Source of the DNA: Trueperaceae bacterium
GTDB lineage: Bacteria > Deinococcota > Deinococci > Deinococcales > Trueperaceae
Assembly: GCA_036381595.1 (NCBI GenBank)
Contig: DASVCN010000028.1
Coordinates: 1-64,000, forward strand
Reading direction: 5' to 3'
DNA: 64,000 nt
The notes under the pieces were generated by a model. The model was not told where the DNA came from. It saw nothing but the letters and a program-made list of their open reading frames with translations, and searched no databases. Each line of letters begins with the position of its first letter. The first letter of the stretch is position 1. Shown piece after piece: positions 51,401 through 59,436 of the stretch. Both the position numbers and the translations under genes were made by a program.

Positions 51401-53412
51401 TCAAGGCGGCGGGAAACTTCCCGGACACGCAACCTGGCGTTAAGCAGCGTCCGGAGCGGGCTGACGTTTACGACGTGTATCCAGGAACGGGTAAGAGGGG
51501 CGGCGCGAGCAAAGGACGTTCCGGTGTTCGCCTGTGGTTGGAGTCGTTGGGTCTGATAGGTCACGGCCCATCCCAGAAGCGATTTCCGGAGGCGGCATTC
51601 CAGCTCGACAACCGGTCACTGGCCGTAATCATCGGCCGGTATTGGTCTGGTGACGGTTCCGTAGCCGGTAGCAATGACCTCACTCCCTTCGCAGCAACTT
51701 CATCGATCACCCTTAGTCGACAGCTCCAGCACCTACTACTGCGGTTTGGAATCGTCAGCAGGATTACAGAGAAGAGATCCCATTATGGCGAGGGACGAAC
51801 AGGCTATACGGTGCGGCTCCTGGGGCGCCGAAGTATCGAAGCCTTCATCACCCATATCGGTCCTCACATTATCGGCAAGGAAGAACAGCTTGGATGCTTA
51901 CGGGCGCGCCTCAACGCTGTATCTGCCGAGAGGGATGGCGTCGATACGGTCCCGAGCGAAGCCAGATACGCGGTAGACAAGGAACGCGAGCGGTGGGGTT
52001 CGACCGAAGCCTGCAGCGAGGACATCTTCTGGGAGCGAGTCGTGGCGATCGACTACGCCGGCAGCGAACCGACGTTCGACCTGGAGATCGCGGGTACCCA
52101 CAACTTCGTCGCCAACGACATCATCGTCCACAACTCCCACTCGGCCGCATACGGCGTACTCTCCTACCAGACCGCCTACCTCAAGGCCCACTACCCTGTC
52201 GAGTTCGCCGCTGCCCTCCTGACAGTCGAACGCGCCAACTCCGACAAGGTCGCGCAGTACGTGAACGACGCGAGGCACCTGGGCATCGAGGTGCTGCCCC
52301 CCGACATCAACGAGTCCCGGAGCGACTTCACGCCCGTGGGCGAGGTCATCCGCTTCGGTCTCTACGGCATCAAGAACGTTGGCGACGCGGCGGTCGACCA
52401 CATACTCGAGGAGCGCAGGCGGAGCGGGTCCTTCAAGGACCTTCACGACTTCTGCCAGCGGATCGACTCCACGCTAGTCAACCGGCGGGCGCTGGAGCAC
52501 CTGATCAAGTCGGGCGCCTTCGACCGTCTCGGCGACCGCTCGGACCTGTTGCGCAACCTCGAGTCGGCGATGAAGTGGGGCGCGGCGCAGCGTGAGCAGG
52601 CCGAGTCGGGCCAGTTCAGCCTATTCGGGGCCGAGGAGATCAAGCCGCCCCAGATCGTGCACGGCGAGCCGTTCGGGGAACTCGATCTGCTCCGCTTCGA
52701 GAAGGATGCGCTGGGCCTCTACATCTCCTCGCACCCGATGGCCTCCTACCCTGGCCTGGCCGACGCCGCCTCCTGCCCCGTCGACCGGGTGGAAGCGTGG
52801 TTCGAGCGGCAGCGCGCCGAACCGGATTTCAAGGGCCGTGCCCGGGTCGCCCTGGCGGGGATCCTCCAGAACGTCAGCAAGCGGCCCACGCGCAAGGGCA
52901 CGATGATGGCCCGGTTCGAGATCGCCGACGAGAGCGGCGCCCGTGAGGTGGTTGCGTTCAGCCGCACCTACGAGGCGATCGCGGAGCTGCTCGCCGAGGA
53001 TGCGCCGGCGGTGGTCGTGGTCGAGCTCTCGGAAGACGGCGACTCGGTCCGGCTCGTCGCCGACAGGTTGGTCCGTTGGGACCAGCGGGGTCAGATACCG
53101 GAGATGGCCATCGTCGAGTTCGACCTCGAGGACGTGAGCCGCTACCAGCTGGAGGAGTTGCGTTCGCTGATGGACGAGCACGCCGGCCTGACCCCGGTGC
53201 GGCTGAGGTTCTCCTCTTCACGAGGGACGGTCACCTATCAGACGGAGGGTCTGCGGGTCGAGAAGGAGAGTCTGGCGTTGCTCGAGGAGAGCTGCCCCTG
53301 GATCAGGACGAGGGTGACGCTCGACCGGGACGCGCTTCTGGCACCGAGAGCCAAGCCGGCGTTCGGAGCGCCCCAGCAGGCCCCCACCCCCTCTGTCGAC
53401 GTGCCCTTCTGA
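48463..53412 (+). CDS. dnaE: DNA polymerase III alpha subunit, with an intein
   Basis: 1649 residues before splicing, 1261 after removal of the 388-residue intein. PHP domain first (HLHQHTAYSLLDGAARIKDL), then palm with GPGRGSGAGSIVAYAL and catalytic Asp pair in PDFDIDFSD, thumb and fingers (RPGPMENIP, YQEQIMQIAQ, YGFNK), then tandem HhH, OB fold and C-terminal region. It is the replicative polymerase. The intein splits it at NYGFNK/SHSAAYG in the fingers. Unless spliced, the polymerase cannot fold. A leaderless promoter is present. Confidence 0.97.
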   Translation: MPSEQRRFAHLHQHTAYSLLDGAARIKDLIAWAKEVSPDDPAVAMTDHGNMHGAVEFYKAATGAGVKPIIGFEAYVTPGSRFDKRRPSSQLDGGYFHLTLLAKNFDGYRNLCKLNSRAWLEGFYMKPRVDHELLREYSEGVIALSGCLGAQIPRSILDLGEEAGEEALRQYLDIYGEDFFIELQDHGLEEQRRLNPVLKSFADRYGLGMVATNDGHYVRREDARAHEALLAIQTKTTLSDPNRFRFPCDEFYVKTPEEMAKVIPESDYPGAIANTLRVAEMCDVTLPIGDRRVYQMPELPLPEGRTLAEQLRVQAYQGLMIRYEEIDERFFRAYLDAAQELPSSAALDATRSVSPNAPLETVLLELARLGEQGRRAKREGETYDSFEYPHLAKLKERKQDERALTILERAEFELGVIIAMGFPDYFLIVADFINWAKDNGIAVGPGRGSGAGSIVAYALRITDIDPLEFDLLFERFLNPYRISMPDFDIDFSDVRRGEVIDYVRRKYGDDRVAHIATFGTMASRAAIKDAARVLEAPFADADKVSKLVPVVFGRSVPIEKALEDVPEMRELYEAGAKEYVDVARSLEGLTRHASVHAAGVIISRDPVQELAPVFRSGDGPVVCQYDMGSVEDLGFLKMDFLGLRTLSFIEAAVKIVRESRGIELDPDNFPVDDEKTFQLLSKGDAAGVFQFESPGMIDTLKKLRPRRVQDLIAVSALYRPGPMENIPSYIRRHHGTEEVRYDEFPESKELLAPILEETYGIPVYQEQIMQIAQAVAGYSLGEADLLRRAMGKKKVSEMEKQRKLFEEGAAQKGISKREANSIFDLLEKFANYGFNKCVIGSTKIPLSTGEVVTAKELFERGSSGSQAVSLRADFSLTRSAVVDVVDNGTKPVFRLLTSLGKEITATGNHPFLTPGGWKNLEDLEVGDRIASPGRLPIEGANSWPEHELVMLGWVLSEGNTSHPSGVYLYSRDKILVDDMLKAAGNFPDTQPGVKQRPERADVYDVYPGTGKRGGASKGRSGVRLWLESLGLIGHGPSQKRFPEAAFQLDNRSLAVIIGRYWSGDGSVAGSNDLTPFAATSSITLSRQLQHLLLRFGIVSRITEKRSHYGEGRTGYTVRLLGRRSIEAFITHIGPHIIGKEEQLGCLRARLNAVSAERDGVDTVPSEARYAVDKERERWGSTEACSEDIFWERVVAIDYAGSEPTFDLEIAGTHNFVANDIIVHNSHSAAYGVLSYQTAYLKAHYPVEFAAALLTVERANSDKVAQYVNDARHLGIEVLPPDINESRSDFTPVGEVIRFGLYGIKNVGDAAVDHILEERRRSGSFKDLHDFCQRIDSTLVNRRALEHLIKSGAFDRLGDRSDLLRNLESAMKWGAAQREQAESGQFSLFGAEEIKPPQIVHGEPFGELDLLRFEKDALGLYISSHPMASYPGLADAASCPVDRVEAWFERQRAEPDFKGRARVALAGILQNVSKRPTRKGTMMARFEIADESGAREVVAFSRTYEAIAELLAEDAPAVVVVELSEDGDSVRLVADRLVRWDQRGQIPEMAIVEFDLEDVSRYQLEELRSLMDEHAGLTPVRLRFSSSRGTVTYQTEGLRVEKESLALLEESCPWIRTRVTLDRDALLAPRAKPAFGAPQQAPTPSVDVPF
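50971..52134 (+). mobile_element. dnaE intein with a LAGLIDADG homing endonuclease
   Basis: 388 codons in frame. Splicing residues: C1 (CVIGSTKI), block B (TATGNHPFLTPGGWKNL, His), block F (FDLEIAGTHNFVANDIIVHN) with terminal HN, and +1 Ser (SHSAAYG). Two LAGLIDADG dodecapeptide-like blocks (LVMLGWVLSEGNTSH and LAVIIGRYWSGDGSVAG) each keep an acidic residue, so endonuclease activity is likely. The insertion is 4 residues downstream of the cyanobacterial DnaE intein site (AEY/CFNK). The DNA is visibly less GC-rich than the flanking dnaE. Confidence 0.95.
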
Positions 53413-53517
53413 AGCTGGCTCAGGGGGTCCGCGGCCGGGGCCACGGGACAGGCCGGTGTCGGGTCACGTGGTCGGAGTAGACGTCCGGGTTGGCCGGGGC
53501 CGGGAACAAATTTGCTT

Positions 53518-53560
53518 GCCGGGCGCCTGTGAACACCCGGTCAGCATGCTAGCGCCCGGC
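53518..53560. terminator. bidirectional hairpin between dnaE and pilT
   Basis: GCCGGGCGC pairs perfectly with GCGCCCGGC across 25 nt. It lies between convergent genes, with no U-tract; a likely terminator for both. Confidence 0.45.
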
Positions 53561-53568
53561 ATCAGCTA

Positions 53569-54696
53569 CTAGCCGACAGGCTGCCCTGGTACCGTCTCGC
53601 GCTCCTCCGAACCCGCCCGCGCCTTGCGTTGCAGGTCGATCTGGGTCACGGCCATCTTGAAGCTCTGGGCAGAGGTGGCCGAGTGGAGCCCGGTCTCGAA
53701 GTCGATGACGTCCTCGTTGTAGAGCCGCGCCAGGTGATCGTCGAACAGCTGCATCCCGTCGAGCGAAGAGTCTCGCAACGCGTCGTACAGCTCGTGCGAG
53801 CGCTCCTCGTCCTTGACGAGGTCCTTGATCCGCAGAGTGCCCTTCATGATCTCCATCGCCGCGACCCTGCCGCCGTTCTTGCGGGGCAGCAGGCGCTGCG
53901 AGACGATGCCCACCAGCGACTCGGCGAAGAGGATCCTGGCCGTGTCACGCTCATGCGGCGGGAACAGCTCGAGTACGCGGTTGACGGTCCGGACCGTGTC
54001 GAGGGTGTGGAGCGTCGAGAAAACCAGGTGACCCGTCTGGGCTGCGGAGATCGCCGCGGCCGCCGTCTCGTAGTCGCGGATCTCGCCGATGAGGATGACC
54101 TCCGGGTCCTGGCGCATGGCGGCCACCAGGGCGGTGGCGAAGGACGGGGCATCCTGGCCGATCTCCCGTTGCACAACGACCGACTTGTCGGGCTGGTGCA
54201 GGAACTCGACCGGATCCTCCACGGTGATGATCATCTTGTTATGGGTCCTGTTGATCTCGTCGATTATCCGCGCAAGCGTAGTCGACTTGCCGGACCCGGT
54301 GGGACCGGTGACGAGCACCAGCCCTTTCTCCTGGTCGCGGAAGTACTCGAGGATCTCCTGCGGCAACGACACCACCTTCAGCTGCTCGGCACTGGAGTTG
54401 ATGACCCTCAGCACGGCACTTACCGAGCCGCGTTGGCGGAAGAGGTTGACCCGGAAGCGGCCCAGGCCAGCCACCGAATACGCCAGGTCTACCTGGTTCA
54501 TCTCCTTGAACGTGGCGAGTTGGCGCTCGTCGCACATCATCGCCACGAGTCCTTCGGTCGCTTTCGGGGAGAGCTTCGAATCGCTGACGGGGATGAGTCG
54601 TCCGTTGACGCGGATCATCGGCCGGAGGCCCGCATGCAAGTGGATGTCGCTGGCCCCCTTCTCGACGAACGAGGTCAGCATCTCATGGAACTTCAT
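53569..54696 (-). CDS. pilT: type IV pilus retraction ATPase PilT
   Basis: 375 residues. N-terminal PAS-like domain (ASDIHLHAGLRPMIRVNGRL), Walker A (VTGPTGSGKSTTLARII), Asp box (IITVEDPVEFLH), Walker B (DPEVILIGEIRD), His box (TGHLVFSTLHT), and the end TLRIKDLVKDE in the place of the AIRNLIRE retraction motif. It drives pilus retraction and twitching. ATG 54696 follows TACGAT (54704-54709) by 7 nt; the upstream in-frame ATG 54705 is within the box. Confidence 0.93.
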   Translation of the reverse strand: MKFHEMLTSFVEKGASDIHLHAGLRPMIRVNGRLIPVSDSKLSPKATEGLVAMMCDERQLATFKEMNQVDLAYSVAGLGRFRVNLFRQRGSVSAVLRVINSSAEQLKVVSLPQEILEYFRDQEKGLVLVTGPTGSGKSTTLARIIDEINRTHNKMIITVEDPVEFLHQPDKSVVVQREIGQDAPSFATALVAAMRQDPEVILIGEIRDYETAAAAISAAQTGHLVFSTLHTLDTVRTVNRVLELFPPHERDTARILFAESLVGIVSQRLLPRKNGGRVAAMEIMKGTLRIKDLVKDEERSHELYDALRDSSLDGMQLFDDHLARLYNEDVIDFETGLHSATSAQSFKMAVTQIDLQRKARAGSEERETVPGQPVG

Positions 54697-54703
54697 AACG
54701 GCC

Positions 54704-54709
54704 ATCGTA
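54704..54709 (-). promoter_or_regulatory. -10 box of the leaderless pilT gene
   Basis: TACGAT on the minus strand, 7 nt before ATG 54696. Confidence 0.5.
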
Positions 54710-54880
54710 TTTTGACGGACTCACGGGAAACTTACGGAATCTCTCGTCCCACCGACGTTTTCTCAGGTGCGGCAGAAGTCACAGTCCGAGGAGCGAGCGA
54801 CGGCCCGTTCGTACCGGAGCCGGTACCGCGGCCCGCTCGGCCGCGGTTAAACTGCCCGGAGCGATAGCCTGGAGGGATCA

Positions 54881-55783
54881 ATGGGAAGAGTTTTCCCCGT
54901 CGCACTGATCGCACTGATAATCGTCGCCGGCGGGATCTGGCTGGACGGCCAGGCTCGTGACGAGGCGCAGCAGGCTGAACTAGTCGTCCAGAACACCCCA
55001 CCGCCTGTGGCGCCGGCCGGCTTCGAGGTGATCCCCCCGGTTACCGAGGAGCGCGAACTCACCTTCGGTGGCGCCGCACCCGTCCTCGAGGAGGGGGTCG
55101 ACTATCACGCGCTGCTCGACACCAGCAAGGGCGAGATGATAATCGATCTGTTCGAGGAGCGCGCTCCCGAGACCGTCAACAACTTCGTCTTCCTGGCGCT
55201 GCACAACTACTACGACGGCGTGCCGTTCCACCGTGTGCTGGAGGACTTCATGGCCCAGACCGGAGACCCGAGCGGCACCGGCCGCGGAGGTCCCGGCTAC
55301 ACCTTCCCCGACGAGATCCACCCCGAGCTCGACCACGACTCGAGGGGGATAGTCTCGATGGCCAACGCCGGGCCCGACACCAACGGCTCCCAGTTCTTCA
55401 TCACGCTGGTCGCCACGCCCTGGCTCGATGGTCGGCACGCCGTATTCGGCAAGGTCATCGAGGGGGACGAGGTACTCGACGAGCTCCAGCGGGTCGATCC
55501 GGGGACGCCGACCGCGGTCCTCCGGTTCGATGGGAATCTCTCCGAACTGGCCGAGCAGGGCGTCGATCTGGGCGGTCCGCCCGACCGGAGCCTGCGTGAC
55601 CATCTCGAAGCGGAGTTGGGCGCCATCCCCGCGGTCGGTCAGTCGTTCACCATCGGCGGGTACGTCGGGGTGGTGGGACGCGTCGACGGGGTGCCGGCAG
55701 CCGGGTTCTTCCCTGAGCCGGACACGCTCGAAGATGTAACCATCCTCGCCAGGACAGGCGAAACCGAGGAGGCAGAGCAGTGA
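54881..55783 (+). CDS. exported cyclophilin-type peptidyl-prolyl isomerase with a C-terminal insert
   Basis: 300 residues. An N-terminal hydrophobic segment ([18 protein letters not shown]) is a signal anchor, placing the domain outside. Cyclophilin core: [60 protein letters not shown]. Compared with its neighbour, about 75 residues (after [10 protein letters not shown]) are inserted before the last strand (LEDVTIL). It speeds proline isomerisation in envelope proteins. It overlaps the next cyclophilin by 4 nt. Confidence 0.92.
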   Translation: MGRVFPVALIALIIVAGGIWLDGQARDEAQQAELVVQNTPPPVAPAGFEVIPPVTEERELTFGGAAPVLEEGVDYHALLDTSKGEMIIDLFEERAPETVNNFVFLALHNYYDGVPFHRVLEDFMAQTGDPSGTGRGGPGYTFPDEIHPELDHDSRGIVSMANAGPDTNGSQFFITLVATPWLDGRHAVFGKVIEGDEVLDELQRVDPGTPTAVLRFDGNLSELAEQGVDLGGPPDRSLRDHLEAELGAIPAVGQSFTIGGYVGVVGRVDGVPAAGFFPEPDTLEDVTILARTGETEEAEQ

Positions 55784-56340
55784 GTGAAGAGTCGACGAAC
55801 TACCGGCCCGTGCCCAGGAGCGAAGAGCGCACCACGAGATTCCGTGCTGCGGACGAGGTCATCGAGAAGGGACACGACTACCGGGCGGTGATCAGCACCA
55901 ACAAGGGCGAGATGGTCGTGGACCTGTTCCAGGACCGGGTCCCCAGGACTGTCAACAACTTCGTATTCCTGGCGCTCAACAACTACTACGACGGGGTCCC
56001 CTTCCATCGAGTGCTGGAGGACTTCATGGCCCAGACGGGTGACCCCACCGGCACCGGCCGCGGCGGGCCCGGTTACACCTTCCGTGACGAGATCGACCCC
56101 GGCCTCAAGCACGATGCCCGAGGCACGTTGTCGATGGCCAACGCCGGGCCCGATACCAACGGCTCGCAGTTCTTCATCACGTTCGGAGCGACCCCCTGGC
56201 TCGATGGCCGGCATGCCGTCTTCGGACGAGTCATCGACGGTGACGAGGTCCTCGACAAGCTGAAGCGGGTGGATCCGAGCCGCCCCGGCCGCGAGGAGCC
56301 GGATCGGATAGAGCGGGTCACGATCCTCGAGGCCGCCTGA
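55780..56340 (+). CDS. cytoplasmic cyclophilin-type peptidyl-prolyl isomerase
   Basis: 186 residues, no signal. The same core as its neighbour: [40 protein letters not shown] (with catalytic Arg), [17 protein letters not shown] and a short C-terminal [11 protein letters not shown]. The two are tandem duplicates, coupled by a GTGA overlap. It folds cytoplasmic proteins. Confidence 0.93.
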   Translation: MSEESTNYRPVPRSEERTTRFRAADEVIEKGHDYRAVISTNKGEMVVDLFQDRVPRTVNNFVFLALNNYYDGVPFHRVLEDFMAQTGDPTGTGRGGPGYTFRDEIDPGLKHDARGTLSMANAGPDTNGSQFFITFGATPWLDGRHAVFGRVIDGDEVLDKLKRVDPSRPGREEPDRIERVTILEAA

Positions 56341-56352
56341 CCGGACCCTCTG

Positions 56353-56388
56353 GGTTCCGCCGCGGCAGCAGAGGCGAGGCGCGGAACC
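56353..56388. terminator. hairpin between cyclophilin and thrS
   Basis: GGTTCCGC pairs with GCGGAACC across 20 nt, between convergent genes. No U-tract. Confidence 0.5.
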
Positions 56389-56402
56389 GATCTTGAAGCC
56401 GC

Positions 56403-58382
56403 TCAGCCCAGCGGCGTCACCTCGCGAGCGCGGCTCCGGGCGTGCGAACGGAGGTGCTCGATGAAGGCGTCACGGGCAACACCGTTGCGGTTGGGCTCCT
56501 TGCGGGAACGGAACGAGATGGTTCCCGCTTCGAGCTCCTGGTCCCCGACGATCACCGTGTAGGGGACCTTGAGCAGCTCGGCATCGCGGACCTTGGCGTT
56601 CATCCGCTCGGGTCGCTCATCGACGGTGGAGCGGAGTCTCACCGCCTTCAGCTGCTCGGCGATCTCGTGAGCGCCCGAGAGGTGGCGGTCGGCGATCGGG
56701 ACTATCCGTACCTGTTCGGGCGCAAGCCACAGCGGGAAGTCGCCGGCGAAATGCTCGATCAGGAAGCCGATCAACCGCTCGTGTGTCGAGAGCGGCGCTC
56801 TGTGGAGGCAGAGGGGGGTGCGGCGGGCTCCACTGTCGTCCACGAACTCCAGGCCGAAGCGGGCCGGCTGAGCGAAATCGACCTGATTGGTCGCCAGCGT
56901 GAACTCGCGGCCGATGGCGCTGGTTATCTGCACGTCGATCTTGGGGCCGTAGAAAGCCGCCTCGTCCTCGGCCTCGACGAAGTTGATGCCGCCGTTGACG
57001 AGGGCCCGCCTCACCATCTCTTCGGTCTTCTCCCACAGCTCGGGCTCGTTCACGTACTTCTTGCCCAGCCCCTCCTTGCTGTGCTTCGAGAGGCGCATGA
57101 CGTACTCGTCTATCCCGAAGAGTTCGAAGTACTCGAGGTAGAGGCCGATGACTTGCATGAATTCGCTCTCGAACTGCTCTTCGCTGCAGTAGATGTGGGC
57201 GTCGTTCATCTGCAGGCTCCGGACCCGCATGAGGCCCATCAGGGCGCCATGATCCTCGTAGCGATAGCACGTGCCGTACTCGGCCAGACGCAGCGGCAGT
57301 TCGCGGTAGCTGCGCGGCCGGCTGGCGTAGATCTTGTGGTGGAAGGGGCAGTTCATCGGCTTGACGAAGTAACGGACGTCGTCCAGAACCATGGGCGGGA
57401 ACATGTCCTCCTCGTAGTGCTCGAGGTGACCGCTCTTGATGAAGAGCTGCTCCTTGCTCAGGTGAGGAGTGCGAACTCGCTGATAGCCCGCCTTCCACTC
57501 GACCTCCTTGGCGAGTTCCTCGATCTCGTCGGCCATCACCGCGCCCCGCGGCAGCCACAGAGGAAGACCCGGCCCGATGTCCTCGTCGAGGGTGAAGAGC
57601 TCGAGTTCCGCGCCGAGCTTGCGGTGGTCGCGCTTCCTGGCCTCCTCCAGCTGCCACAGGTGGTGCTCGAGTTCCTCCCTGGTAGCGAACGCCACGCCGT
57701 AGACCCGCTGCAGCATCGGCCTGCTCTCGTCCCCGCGCCAGTAGGCGCCGGCCAGGCTCATCAGCTTGAAGTGCTTGGGGATGAGCCCGGTTCGGGGCAG
57801 GTGGGGACCGCGGCAGAGGTCGGTGAAGCCCGCTTCTCCGCCCTGCTCGTAGAAGCTCAACGGCGCATCCTCGGGGAGGTCGTCGATCAGTTCCACCTTG
57901 TACGGGTCGCCCAGGCTCCGGTATCGCTCGAGGGCGCGGGCCCGCGGCAGTTCGTAACGCCGCAGGTCGAGGTCGGCCTCGACGATCTTCCGCATCCGAT
58001 CCTCGATCTCGGTCAGTTCTTCGGCTGTGAGGTTCCGCGGGAGGTCGAAGTCGTAGTAGAAGCCGTTCTCGATGACCGGCCCTATGCCCAGTTTTACGCT
58101 CTCGGCATCGAAGCCCTGGTCCACGAAGTACTCGCGCACCGCCTGCGCCATCACGTGCGCGAGAGTGTGCCGAGCGAGCCGGATCCACTCCTCGTCCCGG
58201 TTGGTGAGGACCGAGACGTGCGCTCCGTCGGCTATCGGGGTGAGCAGGTCGGCGAGCTGGCCCTCTACCTTCACTCCCAGTGCCGCGCGGGCCAGGCCCG
58301 GCCCTATCGCCTCTGCCACTTGTAGTCCGTTGGCCCCCTCCGGGACCTCCAGACGTTTGCCGTCGGGAAGGATCACTTGCAT
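56403..58382 (-). CDS. thrS: threonyl-tRNA synthetase
   Basis: 659 residues. TGS domain (VILPDGKRLEVPEGANGLQV), editing domain (HTLAHVMAQAV; FYYDFDLPRN), class II core with MNCPFHHKIYASRPRSYREL, motif 2 (EYGTCYRYEDHGALMGLMRV) and motif 3 (LCLHRAPLSTHERLIGFLIE), then the anticodon-binding domain (PEQVRIVPIADR). It charges tRNA-Thr and edits Ser-tRNA. ATG 58382 has GAGGTG 6 nt upstream; in-frame GTG 58391 is another start. No T-box leader is seen. Confidence 0.97.
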   Translation of the reverse strand: MQVILPDGKRLEVPEGANGLQVAEAIGPGLARAALGVKVEGQLADLLTPIADGAHVSVLTNRDEEWIRLARHTLAHVMAQAVREYFVDQGFDAESVKLGIGPVIENGFYYDFDLPRNLTAEELTEIEDRMRKIVEADLDLRRYELPRARALERYRSLGDPYKVELIDDLPEDAPLSFYEQGGEAGFTDLCRGPHLPRTGLIPKHFKLMSLAGAYWRGDESRPMLQRVYGVAFATREELEHHLWQLEEARKRDHRKLGAELELFTLDEDIGPGLPLWLPRGAVMADEIEELAKEVEWKAGYQRVRTPHLSKEQLFIKSGHLEHYEEDMFPPMVLDDVRYFVKPMNCPFHHKIYASRPRSYRELPLRLAEYGTCYRYEDHGALMGLMRVRSLQMNDAHIYCSEEQFESEFMQVIGLYLEYFELFGIDEYVMRLSKHSKEGLGKKYVNEPELWEKTEEMVRRALVNGGINFVEAEDEAAFYGPKIDVQITSAIGREFTLATNQVDFAQPARFGLEFVDDSGARRTPLCLHRAPLSTHERLIGFLIEHFAGDFPLWLAPEQVRIVPIADRHLSGAHEIAEQLKAVRLRSTVDERPERMNAKVRDAELLKVPYTVIVGDQELEAGTISFRSRKEPNRNGVARDAFIEHLRSHARSRAREVTPLG

Positions 58383-58580
58383 GAGTAGCACCTCGTCTTG
58401 TTCAGGGGTTGTGTTGTTCCCGGTCGGTCGGAGCAGCGTTCGGCCGGTCGCTCAGCCGGCGTGAGGCGTTCGCAGCGCTATGCCGTTCCGAGCGCCGCCG
58501 TTCATGCCTCCGGTACTCCGTACTGCTTCCATGGCCGCAATGTATCACAGGGGCGAAATGGCCGATCTGCGCGCTGCGGA

Positions 58581-58586
58581 TATACT
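58581..58586 (+). promoter_or_regulatory. -10 box of the leaderless aroE-like gene
   Basis: TATACT ends 7 nt before ATG 58594, so it decides that start over in-frame ATG 58480. Confidence 0.5.
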
Positions 58587-58593
58587 TGTGGCC

Positions 58594-59385
58594 ATGCAAA
58601 TTGTCGGCGTCCTCGGCCGCGACCACGACCTCCACCACGCCCTCACCAGGTTTCGCGACCCGCTGGGCCGATTCCACCTCCACCCGCTCCAGGACGGACC
58701 CGTGGAGTCGGTCCTGCAAGGCCTGGTGCCGCTCGAGTTCGCCGGCGTGCTGCTCCTGGGCGACGAGTTCGAGCAGGCCGCCTCCGGCCTCCTCGAGAGA
58801 ACCAGCCTCGACGCCAAGGAGCTCGGTGCGATCGACACGGTAAGCGTCGCCGCCGGGGGACTCATCGGCGAATACAACGCGGGGCGGGCGGTCGGATCGC
58901 TGCTGGCTGCGGCCGACTGGGACGGCCGTGGGGCCAGGGCGGTGCTGCTCGGGGCCGGTAAGCGAGCGGCGGCGATCGCCAGGGAGCTTTCCAGCATGGG
59001 GGTCGCACAGATAGTCATACTCGCCGATGACCGCCCAGCGGCAGAGCGGAGCGCTACCAAACTGGCGGCTACAACGACCGTCGTCGCCAGCGCCCACAGC
59101 GACCCGCGGGTCGACGGGTTCCTCGCCGAGGCCGATCTCCTGGTGAGGGTGGACCCGTTGGCCGACGTGCCCAAGGAGGCGATGGGGCCCCACCTCTGCC
59201 TGATAGATCTCCGGGCCGAGCGGGTGAGCGCGCTGAGGCAGCAGGCGCTCAACGTGGGCGCCCTGACCTTCAACCTGCTCGACTACCAGGCCCACCGTCT
59301 GGCGCTGGGCCTGGGGCACGTCCTGGGCTCCGCTGTGGAACTGGAACCTCTGCTGGCGCTGCTGCACGACACCCCCCAGGGGTAG
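58594..59385 (+). CDS. shikimate dehydrogenase-like protein, probably non-catalytic
   Basis: 263 residues with the AroE order: MQIVGVLGRDHDLHHALTRF, an AGGLIGEYNAGRAVGSLLA stretch (AroE has GxNTDGxG), and a nucleotide loop (RAVLLGAGKRAAAIARELSS). The shikimate Lys (NVTVPHK) and the Asp of NTDG are not present, and the SxS substrate motif is absent. It may bind a different ligand or regulate. A real AroE may be elsewhere. Start from the TATACT -10. Confidence 0.65.
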   Translation: MQIVGVLGRDHDLHHALTRFRDPLGRFHLHPLQDGPVESVLQGLVPLEFAGVLLLGDEFEQAASGLLERTSLDAKELGAIDTVSVAAGGLIGEYNAGRAVGSLLAAADWDGRGARAVLLGAGKRAAAIARELSSMGVAQIVILADDRPAAERSATKLAATTTVVASAHSDPRVDGFLAEADLLVRVDPLADVPKEAMGPHLCLIDLRAERVSALRQQALNVGALTFNLLDYQAHRLALGLGHVLGSAVELEPLLALLHDTPQG

Positions 59386-59436
59386 GAGCGGGAGCGGGCG
59401 GCCCGCGTAAAGTTGGTCACAACCGGCCCTCATCTC

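Noticed and set aside
56442-58325. Long open frame antisense to thrS
   Set aside because: Shadow of a well-supported synthetase; translation shows no recognisable domain.
58383-58480. T-box leader for thrS
   Set aside because: Region is too short and lacks a T-box sequence or terminator.
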